Shown piece by piece: positions 1 through 5,807 of a stretch of 6,005 nucleotides of DNA. Position 1 is the stretch's first letter. Every line of letters begins with the position of its first letter. The notes under the pieces were generated by a model. It saw only the letters and a program-made list of their open reading frames with translations. It searched no databases and was not told where the DNA came from. A program made the position numbers and the translations under genes. Source of the DNA: an uncultured Chloroflexota bacterium (GTDB lineage Bacteria; Chloroflexota; Dehalococcoidia; UBA3495); the NCBI GenBank assembly GCA_913020235.1, contig CAJWBT010000155.1:1-6005 (forward strand). The letters run 5' to 3'.

Positions 1-589
1 TGGCCGAAACCGCCGCCACCTTGCCGCCGTAGAGGGCGGCCTGCTCCCAGGGAACATAGATGGGCGGCAGGTGAGGGTTGCCGTTCAGGTACATGAACCC
101 GCCGATGGCCTGGAGGACGATGTCCGTCGCCTGGTACCCGGCGTAGGGGCCGGTCCGCCCGAAGGGTGTTACCGATACGTGGACGAGGTCCGGAAAGTCG
201 GCGGCAAGGGCGTCCGGCTGGATGTTCAAGGCGCTCGCCTGGGCTGCCGAGCAGTCCTCGATGAGCAGGTCGCATTGAGAGAGGAGCTGACGCAGCAGGG
301 AATGCCCTGTAGGCGTGGCCGGGTCCAGGGTGACGCCCCGCTTGTTGGCGTTCAGGAAGAGGAACCAGGGTGAGCGCTCCGGATGCGGATCGTTGTTGGG
401 GAAGGGGCCGAGGCGACGGGCCGGGTCACCGGTCGGTGGCTCCGCTTTGATGACGTCAGCGCCCCAGTCGGCTAATGACCGGGCCGCCCAGGCGCCGGCC
501 ATCCCCGAGGTTAGCTCCAGCACCCGGATATCGCTCAGCAGCTCGTCCACAGGGACCAGGATAGGCACGCGGCCTGATCGTGTCAACAT
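1..589 (-). CDS. Family III (CaiB/BaiF) CoA-transferase, N-terminal part, cut by the window edge
   Basis: Reading leftward from ATG at 587-589 gives 196 residues in one open frame that leaves the window without a stop. The start region shows the family fold: VLELTSGMAGAWAARSLADW (about residues 23-42) followed by GADVIKAEPP, then FLNANKRGVTLD (about 78-89), then VTPFGRTGPYAGYQATD (about 140-156) and LQAIGG. Asp156 falls where the family has its catalytic aspartate, which forms the acyl anhydride and aspartyl-CoA intermediates in CoA transfer between an acyl-CoA and a free acid. The acyl substrates cannot be told from sequence. Family members are usually about 380-450 residues, so roughly half is missing. 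No clear Shine-Dalgarno sequence precedes the ATG; an in-frame ATG at 676 and GTG at 568 are alternatives, and the extension to 676 is Pro/Arg-rich and unlike the family. It is divergent from the flavoprotein gene at 794. The family call is firm; the exact start is not. Confidence 0.88.
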   Translation of the reverse strand, partial: MLTRSGRVPILVPVDELLSDIRVLELTSGMAGAWAARSLADWGADVIKAEPPTGDPARRLGPFPNNDPHPERSPWFLFLNANKRGVTLDPATPTGHSLLRQLLSQCDLLIEDCSAAQASALNIQPDALAADFPDLVHVSVTPFGRTGPYAGYQATDIVLQAIGGFMYLNGNPHLPPIYVPWEQAALYGGKVAAVSA

Positions 590-730
590 TGGAATGGCCG
601 ACGCGGCCTTTGGCGCCCCTGGACTGGGGATGGTCCGGCGTTTCGGCGTTCTGCGGAACCCAGAATTGGAGACCATCCCGTGGCCGCATGGAGCGGACGA
701 GCCCACACGCTGCACGAGCGACGAACGATA

Positions 731-739
731 TGGTAGAAT
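731..739 (+). promoter_or_regulatory. Possible extended -10 element for the flavoprotein gene
   Basis: TGGTAGAAT at 731-739 fits an extended -10 (TGn followed by TAGAAT, 5 of 6 to consensus), 54 bases before the flavoprotein ATG. No good -35 hexamer lies 16-18 bases upstream, which extended -10 promoters tolerate. GGAG at 778-781 is the nearest ribosome-binding sequence to the ATG at 794, with a rather long 12-base gap. The 204-bp divergent region must also serve the leftward CoA-transferase gene, but I see no convincing promoter for that direction. Confidence 0.25.
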
Positions 740-793
740 CCCTCCAACTTGAATCGGGTCGATCCCACGAGGCGATTGGAGTAGTGGACTGAG

Positions 794-1999
794 ATGAGAG
801 TGGTGATAATCGGCGGATCGTTTGGCGGGACGACCACGGCCTACCATCTACGGAAGCGCCTCGCTCCCAGCAAGTGTGAGATAACCCTGATCTCCAAGGA
901 ACGGCGGTTCGTTTTTATACCGTCCCTTCCCTGGGTCGCCATAGGGTCGAAAACTCTGGCCCAAATATCGTTTGACCTGGAAAAGCCGCTGGCACGCAAG
1001 AAAATCGATTTCGTCCATGCGACGGTACTGCGTGTCGACACCCAGGGGCAGAAGGTCGTCACGGACGGCGCGGAATACTCGTACGACTATCTGGTCATCG
1101 CCACCGGCCACCGAAGCGCAAACGAGGCCATCCCCGGACTGGGGCCGTTCGACGGTCCGGGGCATTCACTCATGTCACCCCCGGAAGCGGAAGAGGCCAG
1201 GGACGCGGTTAAGAGGTTGCTTGAAGACCCGGGCCCAATGGTGATCGGTTGCGCGCCCGGCGCCAGTTGCCTCGGGCCGGCGTACGAGTTCGCCTTCCAG
1301 ATCGACCATCTGATGCGGAGCAAGAAGATCCGGCACCTGGCGCCCATAACCTTCCTCACGCCGGAGCCGTTCCTCGGGCACATGGGAGCCGGGGGTATGG
1401 GCCGGGCCCGGCAGTTCCTCGAGGGAGAGTTCGAGGAGCGGTCCATCCGCTATTTCACGTCGGCGGCCATATCCAAGATCACCGAGTCATCGGTGGAGCT
1501 GACCGATGGAAAAGCTTTCGAATCGCGATTTTCCCTCATCATTCCTCCATTGGCCGGCGTCAACGCCATGATAGAATCGCCGGGCCTTGGCAACCCCAGG
1601 GGCTTCGTGCCGGTAGACGCACACTACCGGCATCAGGAGTTTCCGAACATCTACGCCGCCGGGGTTGCCGTCGCGTTTCCGCCGGTCGACGAGACCCCTG
1701 TTCCCGTAAATTTTCTGAAGACGGCCCACATGACCGAGCAGATGGCCGCGGCCGTCGCGCACAACATCGCCGCGGAGGTAGACGCCGGTGAGAAGAAGGC
1801 TCGTCCCCTGTTCGCCGAGTGCATCTTGGACATGGGAGATGGGGCGGCACGCCTGAAGCTGGACCCCGTGCGGCCACCGCGCAACGTCGCCGACATCTCC
1901 GAAGGCAAGCGATGGCTGTGGGCCAAGAGGTTCTTTGAGCACTACTACCTGTGGAAGGCCAAGCGGGGGAAGACCGTGTCCCGCGGTCTGGGCTGGTGA
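794..1999 (+). CDS. Sulfide:quinone oxidoreductase-like FAD flavoprotein
   Basis: A 401-residue protein resembling sulfide:quinone oxidoreductases (SQR), which oxidise sulfide to sulfane sulfur or polysulfide and reduce membrane quinone through FAD. The N-terminal FAD-binding loop is GGSFGG (residues 7-12); FIPSLPWVAIG (41-51), YDYLVIATG (97-105), GASCLGPAYEF (156-166), GHMGAGGMG (195-203) and FPPVDETPVPVNFLKTAHMT (295-314) are SQR hallmarks. Cys159 and Cys343 match the two cysteines conserved in SQR and flavocytochrome c sulfide dehydrogenase, and His196 is kept. The third cysteine of Acidithiobacillus SQR (Cys128) aligns without gaps to Met127, and a neighbouring His to Glu131; Cys153 is an extra cysteine next to the active site. 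The C-terminus keeps one aromatic and basic amphipathic segment (about 373-390) but ends some 30 residues short of the Acidithiobacillus enzyme, so membrane attachment may be weaker. There is no signal peptide. A related NAD(P)/FAD oxidoreductase with another sulfur substrate is the main alternative. Confidence 0.85.
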   Translation: MRVVIIGGSFGGTTTAYHLRKRLAPSKCEITLISKERRFVFIPSLPWVAIGSKTLAQISFDLEKPLARKKIDFVHATVLRVDTQGQKVVTDGAEYSYDYLVIATGHRSANEAIPGLGPFDGPGHSLMSPPEAEEARDAVKRLLEDPGPMVIGCAPGASCLGPAYEFAFQIDHLMRSKKIRHLAPITFLTPEPFLGHMGAGGMGRARQFLEGEFEERSIRYFTSAAISKITESSVELTDGKAFESRFSLIIPPLAGVNAMIESPGLGNPRGFVPVDAHYRHQEFPNIYAAGVAVAFPPVDETPVPVNFLKTAHMTEQMAAAVAHNIAAEVDAGEKKARPLFAECILDMGDGAARLKLDPVRPPRNVADISEGKRWLWAKRFFEHYYLWKAKRGKTVSRGLGW

Positions 2000-2049
2000 T
2001 CCAGCCTCCGGCGGCACCGGCTCGACCGGCTAACCTGGAAGCAGTTTCA

Positions 2050-2112
2050 ACCGTCCGCCGGTAGCCGATTTCGGTCTGACGGGAAACGCCCCGAGGCTTG
2101 TCGGGGGACGGT
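2050..2112. other. Nested inverted repeat downstream of the flavoprotein gene
   Basis: ACCGTCC (2050-2056) pairs perfectly with GGACGGT (2106-2112). Inside it CCCCGA (2089-2094) pairs with TCGGGG (2101-2106, sharing one base with the outer arm), and CCGATTTCGG (2065-2074) is a small palindrome. The transcript could fold into a branched GC-rich structure 50 bases after the flavoprotein stop. There is no T-run after it, so it is not a typical intrinsic terminator. It might protect the 3' end or help Rho-independent pausing; this is inference. Confidence 0.3.
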
Positions 2113-2191
2113 GCCGTATTGTTCTCACCTCAAGATATTTCATGGCCCGATTGCGTCGGGCGCCGCGGCCGACGAAAATGGAGACCACCCC

Positions 2192-2289
2192 GTCATCCCG
2201 AGTCCTTCGCGGGAAGGACGAGGGATCTGGGGAGGCGGAGGGGGCGCTCCACCCCAGATGCTTCGCAGCTGCGGCTGGCTCAGCATGAC
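2192..2289. repeat. GTCAT-ended palindromic intergenic repeat, copy 1
   Basis: The unit opens with GTCATCCCGAG and closes with CTCAGCATGAC, which are imperfect inverted copies (9 of 11). Between them are a perfect hairpin, GTCCTTC-GCGG-GAAGGAC (2202-2219), a second stem, ATCTGGGG (2225-2232) with CCCCAGAT (2252-2259), and the palindrome CGCAGCTGCG (2264-2273). Repeats of this general form, with GTCATxCxGAG at one end and the complement at the other, are known to be dispersed between genes of many environmental bacteria. It carries no coding signal and probably moved as a REP- or MITE-like unit. It occupies the middle of the 363-bp gap between the flavoprotein and peptidase genes; the rest of that gap shows nothing beyond the nested repeat at 2050-2112. 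Confidence 0.65.
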
Positions 2290-2350
2290 ATCTTCGGAGA
2301 AATGACAACCGGGGCCGCGAAGGCCACCGGCTATGGCACCCACCAGCGAT

Positions 2351-2357
2351 GAGGAGG
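2351..2357 (+). promoter_or_regulatory. Strong ribosome-binding site that fixes the M24 peptidase start
   Basis: GAGGAGG lies five bases before the ATG at 2363. An in-frame ATG at 2333 would add ten residues (MAPTSDEEDS), but those codons overlap this Shine-Dalgarno sequence, and the added residues are not family-like. The start at 2363 is therefore preferred. Confidence 0.75.
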
Positions 2358-2362
2358 ACTCG

Positions 2363-3481
2363 ATGGCTGAGGTTATTGGCAATCTGGAGGCGTTGAAACG
2401 GGAGGTGGCCGGCAGCGGCTTCGACGCCGTCGTAGCCATGTCTCCGGAAAACGTTCCCTATATCTCCGGGGTATTGCTGTGGACTCAGCGGTCCATACGC
2501 GACCGGCTGGCCCTGGTGGTGTGGCCGCGCGAGGGAGACCCCACCTTCATCGTCGCCACCAACGAAGAGGGCTACGTGCGGGAGAAGTCCTGGATTCCGG
2601 ACATCCGAGGCTACATACAGCATGAAGATTCGCCCATCCAGTTCCTGGTGGACGTCCTGCGGGAGAAGGGCCTGGCCGCCGGGCGCGTGGGCTTCGAGCC
2701 TTCCTTCCTGACCGCCGATTTCTTCGCCGAGCTGACCAAAGCCCTGCCCGAAGCCCAGTTCCTCCCCTGTGAGCCCCTGTTCCAGAAGGTGCGCATGGTG
2801 AAGACGCCGGCGGAGGTGGAACTGCTCACGAGGGCGGCCGTGGCCACCGAGCATGCCCTGATGGCCACCTACGCCACCGTGAAGCCTGGTGAGACCGAGC
2901 GCAGCCTGGTGGCCCGGCTGGGCGCCAACATACTCCAGGCCGGCGCCGACACCCCCGCTTTCCTGTACCTGACGGTGGGGCCCAACACGGGCTACGCTCA
3001 TCCCGACCCCACCGATCAAACGGTGGTGTTCGGCGACCTGATCAAGTCCGATTGCGGCGGCTTTTTCTCCGGATACTACTCGGACATCGGGCGGACGGCG
3101 GTCGTGGGAAAGGCCAGCCCGGAGCGCCGGTCGGTATATCAGCGGCTCATGGAGGTCCACCGGAGCACCATCGCCGCCATGCAGCCCGGAACCCCCGCCT
3201 CGGAAGTCTACCGGGTCGCGGTCGAGGGCTACCGGCAGGTGGAGATTCCCTTCGGCCTGCCCTTCGCCGGCCACGGGGTGGGCCTGTACATCCACGAGAT
3301 GCCAATGCTCTCCGCCGGAGACGATACCCTTCTGCATCCCAACATGGTCTTCGCGGTGGAGACGCGGGTCCGGTGGCCCGGCAAGGAGGGCTACCACATC
3401 GAGGACCTGGTGATCATCAGGGACCAGGGCCCGGAAGTGGTGACCACGTTCATGGATACGGCCGAGTTGATGGAGCTCTAG
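2363..3481 (+). CDS. Xaa-Pro peptidase, family M24 (creatinase/prolidase fold)
   Basis: A 372-residue cytosolic metallopeptidase. The N-terminal creatinase-type domain (about 1-140) includes GFDAVVAMSPENVPYISG (19-36), typical of Xaa-Pro dipeptidases and aminopeptidases. The C-terminal pita-bread domain (about 148-372) carries all five dinuclear-metal ligands: Asp230 and Asp241 in SDCGGFFSGYYSDIGRT, His304 in GHGVGLYIHE, Glu333 in VFAVET and Glu347 in HIEDLV; His311 is the second conserved histidine. By family knowledge it would cleave the bond before proline in dipeptides or N-terminal Xaa-Pro, but the fold also includes creatinase, ectoine hydrolase and other amidases, and the sequence does not decide. 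His345 replaces the arginine often found two residues before the last glutamate. No signal peptide or membrane segment is present. The TAG stop lies inside the left arm of the inverted-repeat element at 3478. It is convergent with the CoA-transferase gene ending at 3643. Confidence 0.92.
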   Translation: MAEVIGNLEALKREVAGSGFDAVVAMSPENVPYISGVLLWTQRSIRDRLALVVWPREGDPTFIVATNEEGYVREKSWIPDIRGYIQHEDSPIQFLVDVLREKGLAAGRVGFEPSFLTADFFAELTKALPEAQFLPCEPLFQKVRMVKTPAEVELLTRAAVATEHALMATYATVKPGETERSLVARLGANILQAGADTPAFLYLTVGPNTGYAHPDPTDQTVVFGDLIKSDCGGFFSGYYSDIGRTAVVGKASPERRSVYQRLMEVHRSTIAAMQPGTPASEVYRVAVEGYRQVEIPFGLPFAGHGVGLYIHEMPMLSAGDDTLLHPNMVFAVETRVRWPGKEGYHIEDLVIIRDQGPEVVTTFMDTAELMEL

Positions 3482-3610
3482 TACGCAGTCAACCTAAATC
3501 TGCAATTGTCATTTTGAGCGAAGCGAAGAATCTCAGCGTAACGATAAGATTCCTCGTCGCTCTGCTCCTCGGAATGACATCCTTTCAAAACCAAGTTGAC
3601 TGAGTACTAG
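3478..3610. repeat. MITE-like element with 16-bp terminal inverted repeats
   Basis: CTAGTACGCAGTCAAC (3478-3493) and GTTGACTGAGTACTAG (3595-3610) are inverted copies matching at 15 of 16 positions, with CTAG at both outer ends. They bracket 101 bp that contain a second, GTCAT-ended palindrome (3507-3579). There is no open frame of note. The left arm overlaps the last two codons of the peptidase gene (3477-3481), so the stop TAG is part of the repeat. The whole 161-bp convergent gap is nearly filled by it. It may serve as a bidirectional transcription stop; this is inference. Confidence 0.6.
3507..3579. repeat. GTCAT-ended palindromic intergenic repeat, copy 2
   Basis: The 73-bp unit opens with TGTCATTTTGAG and closes with CTCGGAATGACA, inverted copies at 9 of 12 positions. 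An inner stem is formed by GAATCT (about 3528-3533) with AGATTC (3547-3552), and the GAGCGAAGCGA run on the left can pair imperfectly with the TCGTCGCTC run on the right, so the unit folds as one long hairpin. It shares its ends and general design with the copy at 2192-2289 but differs inside. Units of this kind are widespread between genes in environmental bacterial genomes. Confidence 0.65.
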
Positions 3611-3642
3611 CTTATCCGGACCCCTCGGTTTTGGGATAGCTA

Positions 3643-4881
3643 CTAAACACTCCCGTCGGCCTCCATCTGGGCAAGCTCCTCCGCGGTAATCCCGCCGATG
3701 CCGCAGAGCACCTCCAGGTTGTGCTCGCCCAATAGCGGGGCCCTCACTTTCGGTGGATCGACGCACTCCGTGAGTTGGACCGGCGTCTTCACCGCGGCAA
3801 AATTGCCTCCGAAGGTGTCGCCGATGTCCATGAACATCCGCCGGGCTTCCAGGTGGGGGCACCGGTCCAGGTCCTCCACGTTTTGCACCATCCCCACGGA
3901 GAAGCCGGTTCCCGTGAGCTGTCGGCACACCTCCAGCTTGGGAACATGGTGAGACCATTCTTCGATGGCGGGAATAATGTGCTCGAAGTAGAAGTCTGGC
4001 AAGATGTCCTTCGCCAGGTATCGGGTGTCTTCGACCAGGTCTTCCCGGCCGATCAAACGCCAAAGGGCAGCGTAGTGCTCCGGACGCCTCACTCCGGCCA
4101 TCACGACGTAGCCGTCCTTTGCCCGCACGGTAAGTCCGCCGGTGATGGTCGTCTCCCTGCTTCGGACCTTGGCCTGGCCGGTGCTCCGGAGGGTGGCCCA
4201 ATTGCTGACGGTGTGGGGAATCAAGCACTCGTACATGGCCATATCCACGTGCTGGCCCCTCCCGGTCTTGCGCCGAGTCTCCAGGGCCAGCAGGATGCCC
4301 AAGGCGGTCCACAGGCCGGGGACCGAGTCTCCCATGCTGTCTCCGACGGAAAGCGGCGGCCCATCCTCGGCGCCGGTGATCGCCATCCAGCCGGCCATTC
4401 CCTGAATGCACAGGTTGTTGGCCGGCCAGTCAGAGTAGGGGCCGCGCAAGGCTTCGCTGTCACCGTAGCCGGTGATGCTGGCATAGATCAGGCCTGGGTT
4501 GAGCTGCTGGAGATGGTCGAACCCGAGTCCCAGGCGGTTTAGCGCGCCGGGACCCCAATTCTCCAACAGCACGTCAGAGACGCGGACCATGTTCTCGAAG
4601 GCCTTTTTGGCCGCCGGGGCACGCAGGTCCAGGCTGACACCCTTCTTGTTGCGGTTCAGCGCCAGGAAGCTGGCGCCGATTTGATTATCACCAGCCGGTC
4701 CCTCGACGGACGGGCCACGGTTGCGGCTCAGTTCGCCCCCGGGTGGGCGCTCGATCTTGATGACCTCGGCTCCCATGTCGGCCAGGATCATCGCGCAGAA
4801 AGGTCCGGCAACGATGTGAGTGGCATCCAGGACCCGGATGCCCTCCAGCGGAAGGGGCAGTTTGTCGTCTTCGGTGGCCAT
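3643..4881 (-). CDS. Family III (CaiB/BaiF) CoA-transferase with Asn at the catalytic Asp position
   Basis: A 412-residue protein of normal family length. Family blocks in order: IRVLDATHIVAGPFCAMILA (15-34), DMGAEVIKIERPPGGE (35-50), FLALNRNKKGVSLDLR (72-87), LLENWGPGALNRLGLG (105-120), LIYASITGYG (131-140), IQGMAGWMAITG (159-170), GQHVDMAMYE (209-218) and the C-terminal APLLGEHN (381-388). These enzymes move CoA from an acyl-CoA to a carboxylic acid, or in the racemase branch epimerise 2-methylacyl-CoA, using one conserved Asp. Here PYSDWPANNLCIQGMAG aligns without gaps to the E. coli CaiB segment ending DFIIQGMAG, placing Asn156 (codon AAC, 4416-4414) at the Asp; Asp151 is the nearest acid. 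The protein may therefore be inactive as a classical transferase or work differently. The start at 4881 is chosen over an in-frame ATG at 5043 because AAAGG sits seven bases upstream and the extra 54 residues are not family-like. Confidence 0.93.
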   Translation of the reverse strand: MATEDDKLPLPLEGIRVLDATHIVAGPFCAMILADMGAEVIKIERPPGGELSRNRGPSVEGPAGDNQIGASFLALNRNKKGVSLDLRAPAAKKAFENMVRVSDVLLENWGPGALNRLGLGFDHLQQLNPGLIYASITGYGDSEALRGPYSDWPANNLCIQGMAGWMAITGAEDGPPLSVGDSMGDSVPGLWTALGILLALETRRKTGRGQHVDMAMYECLIPHTVSNWATLRSTGQAKVRSRETTITGGLTVRAKDGYVVMAGVRRPEHYAALWRLIGREDLVEDTRYLAKDILPDFYFEHIIPAIEEWSHHVPKLEVCRQLTGTGFSVGMVQNVEDLDRCPHLEARRMFMDIGDTFGGNFAAVKTPVQLTECVDPPKVRAPLLGEHNLEVLCGIGGITAEELAQMEADGSV

Positions 4882-4888
4882 AGTTACA

Positions 4889-4893
4889 CCTTT
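4889..4893 (-). promoter_or_regulatory. Ribosome-binding site that fixes the CoA-transferase start
   Basis: On the minus strand AAAGG is followed by TGTAACT and ATG, a seven-base gap. This supports translation from 4881 and not from the upstream in-frame ATG at 5043. Confidence 0.65.
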
Positions 4894-4948
4894 GTTCGGC
4901 GTTGGAAAGTTTCCCGAGTTGGGTGGGCGGGCCGGGGAAATCCAGGCC

Positions 4949-4957
4949 AGTGTAGCA
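4949..4957 (-). promoter_or_regulatory. Possible extended -10 element for the CoA-transferase gene
   Basis: The minus strand reads TGCTACACT, a TGn-extended -10 with 4 of 6 consensus bases, about 68 bases before the ATG at 4881. I see no matching -35 hexamer. It would give a leader of about 60 bases. Weak support. Confidence 0.25.
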
Positions 4958-5158
4958 CAGTCACCGATATCATGTGCCTGGCCAATCTCGGGTCGCCGGG
5001 CAAGCGGCGAGACGGAATCGGTCGATGCGGCGCCGACTGACACCGGGGCCGCTAGTTTGGCCTACCACATCGAGCGACGAATACCGTCTACATCATGCAT
5101 GAATACCACGCAATAGCTGATGCACAGGGTCGAATGAACCGAAGATTAGTAGCAAGTC

Positions 5159-5187
5159 TTGACATACCGGGCCGAATCTGATATGAA
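5159..5187 (+). promoter_or_regulatory. Near-consensus sigma-70 promoter facing right
   Basis: TTGACA (5159-5164, perfect -35) is separated by exactly 17 bases from TATGAA (5182-5187), and TGA immediately before the latter supplies the extended -10 TGn. The expected start of transcription is about 5193-5195, which coincides with the first base of the 11-bp inverted repeat at 5194. No protein gene follows, so the promoter most likely serves the RNA candidate downstream. Confidence 0.55.
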
Positions 5188-5193
5188 TGATTA

Positions 5194-5366
5194 GTCCCAA
5201 GTAATTAAGGTAACCGGCTGATCCACAGAGACTGCTCCCAAGTGGGCCGGATTCCGACGGCACCGCAGGTGAGGCGGAAGCGCTGAAGGCATGCCAGAGG
5301 GCCGAGTTCCGGGGGCATGGGTCAGAGGAGAAGTCCGATTGCGAAGGTTACTTGGGACGTTCTTTT
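5194..5366 (+). ncRNA. Candidate structured small RNA of about 170 nt, family unknown
   Basis: GTCCCAAGTAA (5194-5204) and TTACTTGGGAC (5348-5358) are perfect inverted repeats that would close the two ends of a transcript started at the promoter just upstream; GTTCTTTT follows the right arm as a possible end. Inside, CTGATCC (5218-5224) can pair with GGGTCAG (5319-5325) with one G-U pair, and CCGC/GCGG (5263-5266 with 5274-5277) and CATGCC/GGCATG (5290-5295 with 5314-5319, overlapping the previous stem by one base) form local stems. TCCCAAGT occurs again at 5236-5243, so the right arm has two mutually exclusive partners. GGGCCGGATTCCGACGGCA (5244-5262) is imperfectly repeated at 5299-5317 (15 of 19). 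Paired ends and size recall 6S RNA, but I cannot recognise its conserved bubble. No protein frame with a good ribosome-binding site lies inside. Existence as a transcript is inferred. Confidence 0.35.
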
Positions 5367-5626
5367 GCCTTTAACCAACAGCGGGCGCGGATCGCGATAG
5401 TCACACGATATCCGACGGCCCAGCTCCGCAGTATCTCGCATTGTGACTTCAGTACCGGCGTATTTCAGGCCGTGGCCGGTTCGCGGAAAATGGTCCCCTG
5501 CGTGCGCTCAGCCCCCACTGTGCCCCCACATAACGAGAATAGAGGCATCTAGCCGAACACCCTGCTGCCCTGGCCCAAGGCCGCAACAGGCCGTCAGTTT
5601 TTGCCATGCAATTGATGTGTTTGCAC
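5367..5626. other. Intergenic stretch with no recognisable gene
   Basis: Short frames occur on both strands here, but none has a ribosome-binding site, a family-like composition or a recognisable motif. The only structure is a weak GGCC-GCAACA-GGCC stem (5579-5592) followed after five bases by TTTTT (5598-5602). The preceding 5044-5158, upstream of the promoter, is likewise featureless. Confidence 0.5.
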
Positions 5627-5629
5627 CTA

Positions 5630-5661
5630 GTATTGATTCAATACCTCCAATAACATATAAT
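5630..5661 (+). promoter_or_regulatory. Sigma-70-like promoter with an overlapping operator-like palindrome
   Basis: TTGATT (5633-5638) and a perfect TATAAT (5656-5661) are exactly 17 bases apart. The -35 lies inside the perfect palindrome GTATTGA-T-TCAATAC (5630-5644), which could be a repressor site, and the whole region is bounded by CTAGTATT (5627-5634) and AATACTAG (5659-5666). The predicted start, about 5667-5668, falls on an ATG at 5667 that opens an 87-codon frame. That would be leaderless translation, and the frame runs into the IS21-like end at 5808, so no functional gene can be claimed. The local AT-richness contrasts with the rest of the window. Confidence 0.45.
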
Positions 5662-5807
5662 ACTAGATGCCCGTAGAGGAGCGAGTTGTTTTGGACAAAC
5701 CTTTCGTCGCCGCCAAAGAAACTTACGCTGTGCCGGCTTTCCTATTGGGCGTTCTGCCGCTGAGAATGTCGGACGTCATAGGAGTAAGCCTCGCCGCTGT
5801 GGCGCTC

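Noticed and set aside
590..676. N-terminal extension of the left CoA-transferase to an ATG at 676
   Set aside because: The added residues are Pro/Arg-rich and unlike the family, whose homology begins shortly after the ATG at 589.
2152..2180. TTGCGT and GAAAAT 17 bases apart as a promoter for the peptidase gene
   Set aside because: The -35 matches only three of six consensus bases and the -10 four of six in a GC-rich stretch; not distinguishable from chance.
2030..3397. Long minus-strand frame of 455 codons opposite the M24 peptidase
   Set aside because: It lies antisense to a gene with all catalytic ligands, has Gly/His/Arg-rich composition and no recognisable family, and crosses a non-coding palindromic repeat. 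It is a by-product of GC-rich codon use. The same applies to minus-strand frames at 1487-2017 and 3533-4411.
5325..5337. GAGGAGAAGTCCG compared with the RNase P RNA motif GAGGAAAGTCCG
   Set aside because: In RNase P RNA this motif lies near the 5' side and is followed by other conserved blocks, none of which is present; here it is near the 3' end of the candidate RNA.
5330..5350. Resemblance of TCCGATTGCGAAGG to a conserved 16S rRNA segment
   Set aside because: Only about 14 bases agree, and the surrounding sequence does not continue as 16S rRNA in either direction. Treated as chance.
5291..5374. Small frame of 27 codons (MPEGRVPGAW...) inside the RNA candidate
   Set aside because: The only Shine-Dalgarno-like bases are one base from the ATG, too close to act, and the peptide resembles nothing known.
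5579..5602. Possible terminator: GGCC stem followed by TTTTT
   Set aside because: The stem is only four base pairs and is separated from the T-run by five bases.
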